From DATKSG01 sp035531775 (GTDB lineage Bacteria > Actinomycetota > Acidimicrobiia > Acidimicrobiales > UBA8190): a stretch of DNA of 64,000 nucleotides. Both the position numbers and the translations under genes were made by a program. The DNA lies in NCBI GenBank assembly GCA_035531775.1, contig DATKSG010000079.1, positions 1-64,000 of the forward strand, read 5' to 3'. Positions 7,495 to 15,353 of the stretch are shown in pieces (positions within the stretch are counted from its first letter, which is position 1; each line of letters starts with the position of its first letter). The notes under the pieces are model-generated. The model searched no databases. It saw only the letters and a program-made list of their open reading frames with translations, and had not been told where the DNA came from.

Positions 7495-8508
7495 GTGCCA
7501 ACAGGCGGTCCATCGCAGTCCATCACCTCGCCCGATCTGGCGCGCCGATACGACGGCCTGCTCGCTGTGCTCCAGGACGGGATCCTCGTCCAGGACGCCG
7601 AGCTCAAGGTGGTCGAGGCCAACCCGGCGGCCGAGCTCATCTTCGGTGCGGCCGAAGGATCGCTCTTGGGCACGATGGACCCGGTACGCCAAGCCGTGGA
7701 CGAGGACTACCGCCACTTCGAGCCCGAGCGCACTCCGGCCGCCCTGGCCCTGGCCAGCGGGATGCCGCACTCAGGGAACGTCGTCGGCGTGCAACCGCCC
7801 GGGGGTGGCGCGCTGCGCTGGTTCTCGGTTAACACCCTGCCCCTGACTTCCCCGGGCGCCGGCGGCCCCGACATGGTGGTCAGCTCGTTCACCGACGTCA
7901 CCGAGCGCAGAGCCCTGGAGGTCGAGCTCACCCACCTGGCCCTGCACGACGGGCTCACAGGGGTGGCCAATCGCACCCTGCTGGTCGACCGTATCGGTCA
8001 CGCCATGGCCCGCACGTCGCGTCGCAACCCGGACCCTACAGTCGGCGTGTCGGCGCTGTTCATCGACATCGACGCCCTGAAGGCCATCAACGACAATCTC
8101 GGCAACCGGGTGGGCGACGAGATCCTGCGCATCCTGGCCCAGCGCCTGACCTCGGCGGTGCGCGAAGAAGACACGGTGGCCCGGGTCGGTGGCGACGAGT
8201 TCGTCGTGCTCTGCGAAGAGATGAACCGGACCGACCTGGCCCGCTTCTGTGTCCGCGTGACCCAGATCTTCAGCCAGCCGGTGATCTGCCGAGTGGGGGA
8301 CGACTGGCGGTCGGTGGGCATCGGCTGCACCGCCGGAGTGGCCATGGCCCGCACCGGCGAAGATGCCGACCGGTTCCTCCAGCGCGTGGACAAGATGCTC
8401 AAGGAGCAGAGTTCCTCGACGGCCGCCGACCGGGCACCCGGTGTGTCGGCCCGTCCGCCGGGCCAGAGGGCGGCGAGCGAAGGGCAACGGCGCCACCACC
8501 GGCGCTGA
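7495..8508 (+). CDS. PAS-GGDEF diguanylate cyclase
   Basis: 337 residues; GTG 7495 preceded by GGGAGGT at suitable spacing. Residues about 15-140 form a PAS sensor domain (LLAVLQDGILVQDAELKVVEAN...), followed by a GGDEF domain with intact DID, GGDEF (232-236) and, five residues before it, REED, an RxxD product-inhibition site. So it probably makes cyclic di-GMP from two GTP in response to a PAS ligand and is feedback-controlled. No membrane segment. The coding end lies inside a 26-bp tandem repeat; a long hairpin follows before the convergent exported-protein gene. Confidence 0.92.
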   Translation: MPTGGPSQSITSPDLARRYDGLLAVLQDGILVQDAELKVVEANPAAELIFGAAEGSLLGTMDPVRQAVDEDYRHFEPERTPAALALASGMPHSGNVVGVQPPGGGALRWFSVNTLPLTSPGAGGPDMVVSSFTDVTERRALEVELTHLALHDGLTGVANRTLLVDRIGHAMARTSRRNPDPTVGVSALFIDIDALKAINDNLGNRVGDEILRILAQRLTSAVREEDTVARVGGDEFVVLCEEMNRTDLARFCVRVTQIFSQPVICRVGDDWRSVGIGCTAGVAMARTGEDADRFLQRVDKMLKEQSSSTAADRAPGVSARPPGQRAASEGQRRHHRR

Positions 8509-8546
8509 ACCAACGGCGCCACCACCGGCGCTGAACCAACGGCGCA
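8485..8546. repeat. 26-bp tandem repeat, 2.4 copies, spanning a stop codon
   Basis: Copies at 8485-8510 and 8511-8536 are identical and a third begins at 8537. The first copy contains the stop of the diguanylate cyclase gene, so the gene end has been duplicated downstream. Confidence 0.88.
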
Positions 8547-8617
8547 GGTCGCCGGGCCGGCGCTGCTGAACCACCACTACCGGTCGCCCCCGCACGATCC
8601 GATCCGCACAAAGCCGA

Positions 8618-8667
8618 ACGGCCCGGCCAGGTACCGGATCCGCCATCCCGGTACCCGACCGGGCCGT
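8618..8667. terminator. long bidirectional hairpin between convergent genes
   Basis: Arms of 20 bases at 8618-8637 and 8648-8667 pair with two mismatches around a 10-base loop. The element lies between the ends of the rightward cyclase gene and the leftward exported-protein gene, as a shared terminator would. No T-run follows on either strand, as is common in high-GC actinobacteria. Confidence 0.6.
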
Positions 8668-8695
8668 AAGGCCCGTCCGATCTAGTGAAGGTCGA

Positions 8696-10054
8696 TCAGC
8701 AGTTGTTGGGGCCGATGTACCCGCCCGGGGGAGCGTTCACGTTCCCACCGGTGAAGGTGTGGACCACGCCAGGGCCGACGCTGTCGTTGTTGTCGCTGAC
8801 GTATACGCCGCAGGTGCCCACGTAGAGCCCGGGGGTGGCGAAGGGCGCCGCCGGCGAGCGCTGCGGGTCCGGGTCCTGGTAGGTCTGGATCCCGGGCTCG
8901 GCGTTCATCTGCTGCGGAGTGCTCTGGCGCAGCCCGTTGGCCCCGTTGGGGTTGCTGGGTGCCTGGCAGGCCGTCTCACCGGCGTTGTCGCCACTGCTGC
9001 AGTTGCTCGACTCCTGCTGACTGGCCGGCGAGCTGTTCTGGTACACGTTGCTGCTCTGCGGCGTGCCCTTGGCGCACTGGTCGTTGGCCTGGTTGTTCTG
9101 CGGGTTGGTGGCCCCGTCGACCCCGTTATTGGTCCAGGTGGTGGTCTGGGAGTTGTTGGGGTTGATGCAGCCGTAGTACACGGTCTGCTGCTGGGTGGTG
9201 CCCTCACCGCAGATCCCGTCGGCGCAGAACCCCATGGAGAAGTTGAGCAGGCCCTCGGGGTTGGTGGCCGTAGGCGTGTTCTGGGCGTTCTGAGGCGTGA
9301 GGCTCAGCACGAACCCGCCACCGTCGGACGTGCCGTTGATGGCGCCGTTGGTGTTGTTGAGGCCGCTGAAGCCGTCGTGCTCGCCGTTGTCGGTGTTGTC
9401 GTCCATGCCGAAGTAGACGAGCAGGCCTTGGGTGAGGATGGTGCTCAGCTGGTTGTTGGTGCCGGTGTCGATCTGGGGCGAGTTGGTGCCTATGGGTTGG
9501 TCCGCCGCACACTGGTGCAGGCCGGGAGCCGGGCTCGTGTCGGGTACCGAGTTGAGCGGCAGCAACGAGGCCGCCGGGCAGTAGACCTGGTAGTAGTCGT
9601 AGTTGAGCTGGAAGCCGGTGCCGTTGGGATTGTTGCCGCAGCCGACGCCGTTGCCGCCGTTGGTGCCGTCGGTGTTGGCGGCCAGGCAGCCCGAGTGGAT
9701 CCCGTCGTAGGTACCGGGGTCGCCGATGTTGAGCAGGAACCCGAAGCCGGGGTTGCCGCTGATGTTGGGCGACTGGTTGTTGCCGAACTCCGCGTAGCGG
9801 GTATTGGTGGAGTTGGGGTCACCGTTGGTGGTGCCGCCGCTCTCCACGTTGACGGCCACGTTGTGGCATCCGGGGTAGGTGTCCGCCGGATTGGACGGCG
9901 TGTTCCAGGCCGAGTCGGTCCATGGGCAGTCCTGCTGGTTCGGGTTGTACCCGCCCCCGCTCACCGCGGCCGACACCCCGGCCCAGGCCGCGATGGCCAC
10001 AGCCACGATGCCGATGCTCGAGGCAGCGAAGGCCGCCCTCTTCCGCCTACTCAT
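8696..10054 (-). CDS. exported Cys/Asn-rich protein, paralogue 1
   Basis: 452 residues from ATG 10054, preceded by a GGGAGGAG ribosome site; in-frame sequence further upstream is not needed. MSRRKR plus a hydrophobic stretch ending AAWAGVSAAVSGGG is a Sec signal or N-terminal anchor. The mature part is rich in Asn, Gly, Thr and Cys and has no enzyme motif I recognise. Landmarks shared with the protein at 11052-12422: YPGCHN near the start, DDNTDNGEHDG (Ca-loop-like), CADGICGEG...TVYYG, PGIQTYQDPDPQRSPA, YVGTCGVYV and a terminal Cys. A disulfide-stabilised surface or secreted protein is the likely form; function unknown. Confidence 0.85.
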   Translation of the reverse strand: MSRRKRAAFAASSIGIVAVAIAAWAGVSAAVSGGGYNPNQQDCPWTDSAWNTPSNPADTYPGCHNVAVNVESGGTTNGDPNSTNTRYAEFGNNQSPNISGNPGFGFLLNIGDPGTYDGIHSGCLAANTDGTNGGNGVGCGNNPNGTGFQLNYDYYQVYCPAASLLPLNSVPDTSPAPGLHQCAADQPIGTNSPQIDTGTNNQLSTILTQGLLVYFGMDDNTDNGEHDGFSGLNNTNGAINGTSDGGGFVLSLTPQNAQNTPTATNPEGLLNFSMGFCADGICGEGTTQQQTVYYGCINPNNSQTTTWTNNGVDGATNPQNNQANDQCAKGTPQSSNVYQNSSPASQQESSNCSSGDNAGETACQAPSNPNGANGLRQSTPQQMNAEPGIQTYQDPDPQRSPAAPFATPGLYVGTCGVYVSDNNDSVGPGVVHTFTGGNVNAPPGGYIGPNNC

Positions 10055-10177
10055 ATCCTGGCTCCTCCCGCCCCCGAGCTCAGTGGCACGCGCGTCCGAC
10101 CTGGTGGACCACGAAGCTTCCGCCCAGGCGCCGGACCAGCGCGCACACACACAGTGCAACCGCCGCACCGCGCTCCG

Positions 10178-10206
10178 AGACTGACATGCGTGTCAGGCGA
10201 TGTCAA
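10178..10206 (-). promoter_or_regulatory. promoter with internal dyad for exported paralogue 1
   Basis: Read leftwards: TTGACA (10206-10201), 17-base spacer, CAGTCT (10183-10178). The spacer contains TGAC-N6-GTCA. The same arrangement, with 21 of 27 aligned bases identical, sits before paralogue 2. The leader to the ATG is about 115-120 bases. A promoter overlapped by a repressor or activator dyad is the simplest reading. Confidence 0.55.
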
Positions 10207-10346
10207 GACTCCGGTGTGCCGGCTCCGGAGTCTGCGCTCGCTGCGTGCCTAGGTGTCGACCGGAGGGACGAGCTGCGGGACTGGACGCTTTTTGGTGGAC
10301 AGGCCCCGTGCCGGGCCCGGGGCCTGTCCCCTACGCTGAGCCGGCC

Positions 10347-11027
10347 ATGGCCGCCAGGATCACGCCGGCCGATGCCGCCGCCGAGCTGGCCGGGCGGGAC
10401 AAGGTGCTGTCCAGGCTCCTCGAGGCCCATGGGCCCCCCAAGCTGCCTCGCCCCGGTCCCGGTTCGGAGCGCTTCGCCGCCCTGGCCGAGTCCATCGTCT
10501 ACCAGCAGCTGCACGGCCGGGCGGCGGCCACCATCCACGGGCGCCTGGTCGACTGCCTGGCCGGGGCCGTGACACCCGAAGGACTGCTGGCCACCCCAGT
10601 CGAGGAGTTGCGCGCCTGCGGCCTGAGCGCCGCCAAAGCAGCCGCTCTCGTCGACCTGGCCACCAAGGTCTCGGCCGGTGCCGTGGCCCTCGACCGCATC
10701 GGCCGACTGGCCGACGAGGAGGTGGTGGCCGAGCTCGTCCAGGTGAAGGGCATCGGCCCGTGGACCGCCGAGATGTTCCTCATGTTCAATCTCGGTCGTC
10801 TCGACGTATGGCCGGTGGGGGACTACGGCGTGCGTACCGGTTTCGCCCGGGCCTGGCGACTGCCCGAGGTGCCGGCGGCCAAAGCGCTGGTGGCTCACGG
10901 CGACCGTTTCCGCCCGTACCGCAGCGTGGTGGCCTGGTACTGCTGGCGGGTGGTGGACCAGAAGCCGGTGGCCGATGCTCCAACCGTCAGCCCGCCGAGG
11001 CCCACACGCCGGGCCCGCCAGGCCTGA
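10347..11027 (+). CDS. AlkA-type DNA-3-methyladenine glycosylase
   Basis: 226 residues from ATG 10347. The helix-hairpin-helix is VKGIGPWTAEMF, followed by LDVWPVGDYGVRTG, where the Asp of GDYG is the expected catalytic acid. Such enzymes excise alkylated purines from DNA. The N-terminal AlkA beta domain is absent, as in short family members. The gene lies between the two exported paralogues in opposite orientation to both. Confidence 0.88.
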   Translation: MAARITPADAAAELAGRDKVLSRLLEAHGPPKLPRPGPGSERFAALAESIVYQQLHGRAAATIHGRLVDCLAGAVTPEGLLATPVEELRACGLSAAKAAALVDLATKVSAGAVALDRIGRLADEEVVAELVQVKGIGPWTAEMFLMFNLGRLDVWPVGDYGVRTGFARAWRLPEVPAAKALVAHGDRFRPYRSVVAWYCWRVVDQKPVADAPTVSPPRPTRRARQA

Positions 11028-11051
11028 GCGCCCCGGGCCGGCATGCCGGCG

Positions 11052-12422
11052 TCAGCAGCCGGTGGGGTCGGCCGCCACCAGTTGCCCGGCGCTGTTGGTG
11101 CCGGCCACCGGGGACAGCGCCGGCGCCAATGCCGGGAACTGCACCGCCCCTCCACCGAGCACCACGCCGCAGGTCCCCACGTAGGCAGCCGGCAGCGGGT
11201 CGAGGGGGAGGGCCGGAGAGGCCTGGGGATCGGGGTCGGCGAAGACCATGACCCCGGGCTCGGAGGTGACGTTGCCGGCCTCCTGCTGGCGGTAGTAGTT
11301 GGCGCCGCAATCGGCGTTGGTGTCGCCGCTGCCGCTCGAGTACCCCGGCGTCGATGGCGAGCACGACGGCGTGGTGCCGTTGCTGCCCGGCTGGGTGGTG
11401 CAGGCCTGCTCGTTGGACGTGCCGCCGCTGTTGCAGCCCGACGGGGTCCAGTCCTTGCCGGCGTAGTTGTAGGCGTCTCGCTGCGAGCCGGTGCCGCCAC
11501 CGCCCTGGTACACAGTGGACTGGCTGGTGTAGGCGCCGTAGCAGATGCCGTCCTGGCAGATATTGCCGCCGGCTCCGGCCACCGGCACCGGGTTCTGCAG
11601 CACCGGTGCGAGGCCTCTGACCGAACCGCCGGCGGCGGCGGCCTCTAAGAGGCTGGTCCACCCGGCCATGGACTGGGCGCCGCCCAGCGGTTGCCACTGC
11701 ACGATGACCGAGCCGCCGTCGGACGGCCCGTTGTAGGACTGCCCGGTTCCGTACTGGCCGTCGACGCCGTCGTGCTCCCCGCCGTCCAAGTTGTCGTCGG
11801 CGGCGTTGTAAAAGCGCCCACCGGTCAGGATGAGGTCGAGCGCTGTGGTGTCCGGTGTCCCCGTGCCGTAGGTGGGGGTCACGGAAGGCGCCCGGGTAGG
11901 CGCACCCGAGCCCGGCTGGTAGTTGGTGTCGAAACCCAGGCCGATGTAGGGGCCGGTCACGGCCGAGGCGCCCGGCGCACCCTGTGGTGGGCAGGCCCGG
12001 TCGCTCTGCGATCCCTGGGGGTCAGCCGGGGCTGAGCCGTCGCTGGTGCTGTAGTCCGATGACGGCGGGCAGTTCGACGGGTGGTTGTAGGGCGAGCCGG
12101 CGGCGTCGCCGTAGGGATTGCCGTCACCGTTGGGGGTGACGAGCACATTGCCCGAATGCACGGCCTGGCCCTGGGGGGTCTGGTCGGTGCCCAGTTCGAG
12201 GTAGGTGTGGCCGGCGCCGTCGGTCACCAGCACCTGGTAGTTGTGGCAGTCGGGGTAGGCCCCGGTGAACGTGTTGGCGTCGGGGTACACCGGGCAGCCG
12301 TTGTCGCCCGGCGAGTACCCGCCCGAGCTCACCGCCACGGCCACGCCGGCCCAGGCCGCCACGGCCACCACCACTGCACCAGCCACCGCCGCGGCTGATC
12401 CCGCCCGCCTCGTGAGGCGCAT
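11052..12422 (-). CDS. exported Cys-rich protein, paralogue 2
   Basis: 456 residues, ATG 12422 with GGAGGGGA upstream. The N-terminus (RLTRRAGS, then a hydrophobic run to AAWAGVAVAVSSGG) is an export signal. Conserved with the protein at 8696-10054: GYSPGDNGCP, YPDCHN, DDNLDGGEHDG, CQDGICYG...STVYQG, PGVMVFADPDPQASPA, YVGTCGVVL and a C-terminal Cys. The middle differs strongly in composition (Gly/Ser/Pro versus Asn/Gln), so the pair is old or fast evolving. No known domain recognised. Confidence 0.85.
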   Translation of the reverse strand: MRLTRRAGSAAAVAGAVVVAVAAWAGVAVAVSSGGYSPGDNGCPVYPDANTFTGAYPDCHNYQVLVTDGAGHTYLELGTDQTPQGQAVHSGNVLVTPNGDGNPYGDAAGSPYNHPSNCPPSSDYSTSDGSAPADPQGSQSDRACPPQGAPGASAVTGPYIGLGFDTNYQPGSGAPTRAPSVTPTYGTGTPDTTALDLILTGGRFYNAADDNLDGGEHDGVDGQYGTGQSYNGPSDGGSVIVQWQPLGGAQSMAGWTSLLEAAAAGGSVRGLAPVLQNPVPVAGAGGNICQDGICYGAYTSQSTVYQGGGGTGSQRDAYNYAGKDWTPSGCNSGGTSNEQACTTQPGSNGTTPSCSPSTPGYSSGSGDTNADCGANYYRQQEAGNVTSEPGVMVFADPDPQASPALPLDPLPAAYVGTCGVVLGGGAVQFPALAPALSPVAGTNSAGQLVAADPTGC

Positions 12423-12482
12423 GTCGATCTTCCCCTCCGCCCCCGGGTCATGACGATGCGGCGTCCGCCTGCCGCGCCAGTG

Positions 12483-12511
12483 ACACTGACATGAGGGTCA
12501 GAGAACGTCAA
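12483..12511 (-). promoter_or_regulatory. promoter with internal dyad for exported paralogue 2
   Basis: Read leftwards: TTGACG (12511-12506), 17-base spacer, CAGTGT (12488-12483), with TGAC-N6-GTCA in the spacer, as before paralogue 1. It lies in the gap shared with the rightward catabolic operon starting at 12560 and could influence both. Confidence 0.55.
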
Positions 12512-12559
12512 GCGTCGCCGGGACCGGCCCATTAGCGTGCACGACGGGCCAGCCCGACC

Positions 12560-13759
12560 ATGCAATTCTTCTCCTTCCATCTCATGCCGTGGCCGCACCT
12601 CCCGCCGCCGCGCCAGTTCCTGGCCGAGCACGAGGCGGCCTGGGTGACGTTGCCCAACACCGAGTACGACCCGGTGCGCGGCGGCGAGCTGTACCGTCGG
12701 TACCTCGACGAGCTGGTCATGGCCGAGGAGCTCGGCCTCGACGGCGTGGTGGTGAACGAGCACCACCAGAACGCCTACGGCCTGATGCCCTCGCCCAATC
12801 TCATGGCGGCGGCACTGACCCAGCGCACCGAGCGTGTACGGCTGTGCGTGCTCGGCAACGCCCTCCCCCTGTACAACCCGCCCACCCGGGTGGCCGAAGA
12901 GATGGCCATGCTCGACGTGCTGTCGGGCGGCCGGCTAATCGCCGGGCTGGTGGTGGGGGGAGGCCCGGAGTACTACTCGTACAACATCGATCCCACCGAT
13001 GCCCGCCCGCGCTTTCGCGAGGCGGTCGAGCTGGTGCTCCAGGCCTGGACGCGCCCGGGGCCCTTCGCCTTCGACGGCGAGTACTACCAGCTGCCGTATG
13101 TGAACCCGTGGCCGCGCCCACTGCAGCAGCCGCACCCGCCGGTGTGGATCCCCGGCCTCGGCTCGCCGAGCACCATCACCTACTGCGCCGAGCGGGGCTT
13201 CGGCTACATGGGCGTGGCCTACTACGCGCCGCCCGAGAGCTTCGCCCGGCAGGCCTTGGCGTATCGCCAGGCGGTGGCCGAAGCCGGGCGGCGCTATGAC
13301 CCCGAGCTGCTCGGTTGGCTCACCACCGTCTACGTGGCCGAGTCCGACGAGCGAGCGGTGGAGGAGGCGGCCCCGCACCTGGCCTACTTCCAGGGCAACC
13401 TGGCCGCCGGGTTCGTGGGCCCGGGCAAGGTGTGGATGCCGCCGGGTTACATCGACCCACCGGCACTCGTGCAGTTCCTGGGCGAGCTGCGCGCCATGGT
13501 GGGAGCGCCGCGCCCGAGCGACCCCAAAGCGGCGCTGTGGCAGCGGTCGCCGCTCGTAGGAAGCCCCGACACGGTGGCCGAGCGACTGCTCGCCTACGTG
13601 AAGGAGCTGCGCATCGGCACCGTGCTGGCCCTGCTGCAATTCGGCTCGCTGCCGGCCGACCTCACGGCCAAGTCGATGGGGCTGTTCGCCGAAGAGGTCG
13701 TGCCCTACGTGCGCCACGAAGCCGAGAAGCACTTCGCCTCGCTCGGAGCAGCCCCGTGA
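12560..13759 (+). CDS. LLM-class flavin-dependent oxidoreductase
   Basis: 399 residues. The luciferase-like barrel is shown by VVVNEHHQNAYGLMPSPNLMAAAL, LCVLGNALPLYNPPTRVAEEMAMLD and GGRLIAGLVVGG, a subgroup that is usually FMN-dependent monooxygenase. It opens a run of six genes whose starts overlap or abut (GTGA, ATGA, GTGA, ATGA, then 2 bases), so it probably supplies an oxygenation step in the same pathway as the flavoprotein, Rieske enzyme and ligase downstream. Confidence 0.87.
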   Translation: MQFFSFHLMPWPHLPPPRQFLAEHEAAWVTLPNTEYDPVRGGELYRRYLDELVMAEELGLDGVVVNEHHQNAYGLMPSPNLMAAALTQRTERVRLCVLGNALPLYNPPTRVAEEMAMLDVLSGGRLIAGLVVGGGPEYYSYNIDPTDARPRFREAVELVLQAWTRPGPFAFDGEYYQLPYVNPWPRPLQQPHPPVWIPGLGSPSTITYCAERGFGYMGVAYYAPPESFARQALAYRQAVAEAGRRYDPELLGWLTTVYVAESDERAVEEAAPHLAYFQGNLAAGFVGPGKVWMPPGYIDPPALVQFLGELRAMVGAPRPSDPKAALWQRSPLVGSPDTVAERLLAYVKELRIGTVLALLQFGSLPADLTAKSMGLFAEEVVPYVRHEAEKHFASLGAAP

Positions 13760-14607
13760 CCGGCGTGTCAGCGACCGACGTGCCGGCGAGCTGCACCACC
13801 ATCAGCGTGGGTGGACACGAGGTGGAGCTGACGCGCGCCGGAACCGAAGGGCGCACGCCGCCGGTGCTCTATCTCCACGGACTGTGCGACATCCACTCGG
13901 CGGCCGATGGCCGTGCGCTCACCCCGTTCCTCGACGCCCTGGCCCGGCGATCGGCGGTGCTGTCCCCGGCCCTTCCCGGCTACGGCCGCTCGGGCGGGGT
14001 GCAGTCCATGCACGACATGGAGGACTACGTCTTCCACCTGGTCGACCTCCTCGAGTGCCTAGACCTCGAGGAGGTCGACGTCGTCGGCCACAGCCTGGGC
14101 GGTTGGCTGGCCGCCGAACTGGCCCTGCGACGTCCCGACCGCGTGGCGCGCATGGCCCTGGTGGCACCGCTCGGCCTCCATGTGCGCGGTGCCAGCGTGC
14201 CTCCGGTGTTCGGGGCCCTCGCCCCGCGCGGGGTCGGCGGCATGGGCGAGGCGCGGGCACTGTTCTTCGCCGATGCGCAATCGGCCGTGGCTCTCGGCGC
14301 CTTGCCCGACGCCATGGACGAGCAGGCGCAGCTTCGATGGTTCGGCGGGCTGGCCGGGGCGGCGCGCCTCGGATGGAAGGCGCCGCACTTCCAGAGCCGG
14401 CGCCTGGCCGAGCGACTCGGGCGCATCGCAGTCCCCACGTTGGTGGTGCGCGGCGCAGCGGACGTGCTCGTCAGCGAGGAAGCCGGGCGTGCCTGGGTGG
14501 AGGGGCTGGCCGGGGCCGAACTCCTCGAGGTGCCCGACGTCGGCCACGCCATGGCCCTGGAGTGGCCGACAGCGGCCGACGAGGTGGGAAGGTTCCTCGA
14601 CCGATGA
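13756..14607 (+). CDS. alpha/beta hydrolase (C-C or ester hydrolase type)
   Basis: 283 residues, GTG 13756 overlapping the previous stop as GTGA. Core motifs: YLHGLCDIHS (oxyanion), VVGHSLGGWLA (Ser), VRGAADVLV (Asp), VPDVGHAMALE (His), all present. The overall pattern resembles meta-cleavage product hydrolases and haloalkane-type esterases. Its place in an operon with a Rieske oxygenase fits hydrolysis of a ring-cleavage or ester intermediate; that role is inferred. Confidence 0.85.
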   Translation: MTGVSATDVPASCTTISVGGHEVELTRAGTEGRTPPVLYLHGLCDIHSAADGRALTPFLDALARRSAVLSPALPGYGRSGGVQSMHDMEDYVFHLVDLLECLDLEEVDVVGHSLGGWLAAELALRRPDRVARMALVAPLGLHVRGASVPPVFGALAPRGVGGMGEARALFFADAQSAVALGALPDAMDEQAQLRWFGGLAGAARLGWKAPHFQSRRLAERLGRIAVPTLVVRGAADVLVSEEAGRAWVEGLAGAELLEVPDVGHAMALEWPTAADEVGRFLDR

Positions 14608-15353
14608 CGGACCTGTCGGACGCGGCGGCCCTCGTCACCGGCGGTGCCGGCGGGATCGGTGCTGCCGTGGTGCAGAGCCTGGCGACGGCCGGGGCCCGGG
14701 TAGCCGTGCTCGACGTGCGCCCGGTGCCCCCAGGCGGCGGTGCCGTCATGGCCCTGGAATGTGACATCACCGACGAAGCGGCCGTCGAGTCGGCCGTGGC
14801 CGAGGTGTACGACCGATTCGGCCGCCTCGATGTGGCCGTGCTGAACGCCGGCGTGGGGGGCTTCGGCCACATCGTGGACATGGAGCTGTCCGAATGGGAC
14901 CGCGTCATGGCCGTGAACCTGCGCGGCACCTTCCTGTGTTTGCGGGCCGTGGCCCGGGTCATGGTTACGGCGGGGCGAGGCGGATCGGTGGTAGCCGTGA
15001 CGTCGGTGTCGGGATTCCTGGCCGACCGGGCCATGGCCCACTACAGCGCGTCGAAGGCGGCGGTGGCCGAGCTGGTCCGGGTGGCGGCGCGCGAGCTCGG
15101 CCCCTTCGGCATCCGGGTCAACGCCGTGGCTCCTGGCACCACCGACACTCCTCTGTTCGCCTCCACAGCGCGCTTGGCGGGATATCAAGACCGCGTGGCC
15201 GGTCGCACCGCCCTCGGGGGCATCGGGGCGCCCGACGACGTGGCCAATGCCGTGGTGGCCCTGCTCGGGCTCACCTGGGTGACGGGCCAGGTGCTAGCGG
15301 CCGACGGCGGAGTGTCGCTGTGGAGCCCCATCGACCCCGGCGAGAGCCTGTGA
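14604..15353 (+). CDS. short-chain dehydrogenase/reductase
   Basis: 249 residues, ATG 14604 in ATGA overlap. Classical SDR: TGGAGGIG cofactor loop (residues about 12-19), NAGVG, the catalytic Ser in TSVSGFL, and Tyr/Lys in YSASK. D-V-R after the second strand suggests NAD(H) preference. It probably interconverts an alcohol and ketone in the pathway encoded by the surrounding operon. Confidence 0.9.
   Translation: MTDLSDAAALVTGGAGGIGAAVVQSLATAGARVAVLDVRPVPPGGGAVMALECDITDEAAVESAVAEVYDRFGRLDVAVLNAGVGGFGHIVDMELSEWDRVMAVNLRGTFLCLRAVARVMVTAGRGGSVVAVTSVSGFLADRAMAHYSASKAAVAELVRVAARELGPFGIRVNAVAPGTTDTPLFASTARLAGYQDRVAGRTALGGIGAPDDVANAVVALLGLTWVTGQVLAADGGVSLWSPIDPGESL

Noticed and set aside
8759..10252. 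497-codon open frame on the plus strand
   Set aside because: It is antisense to the exported paralogue 1, Val/Gly/Ala-only in composition with no domain; the minus-strand frame has a signal peptide, ribosome site and a paralogue.
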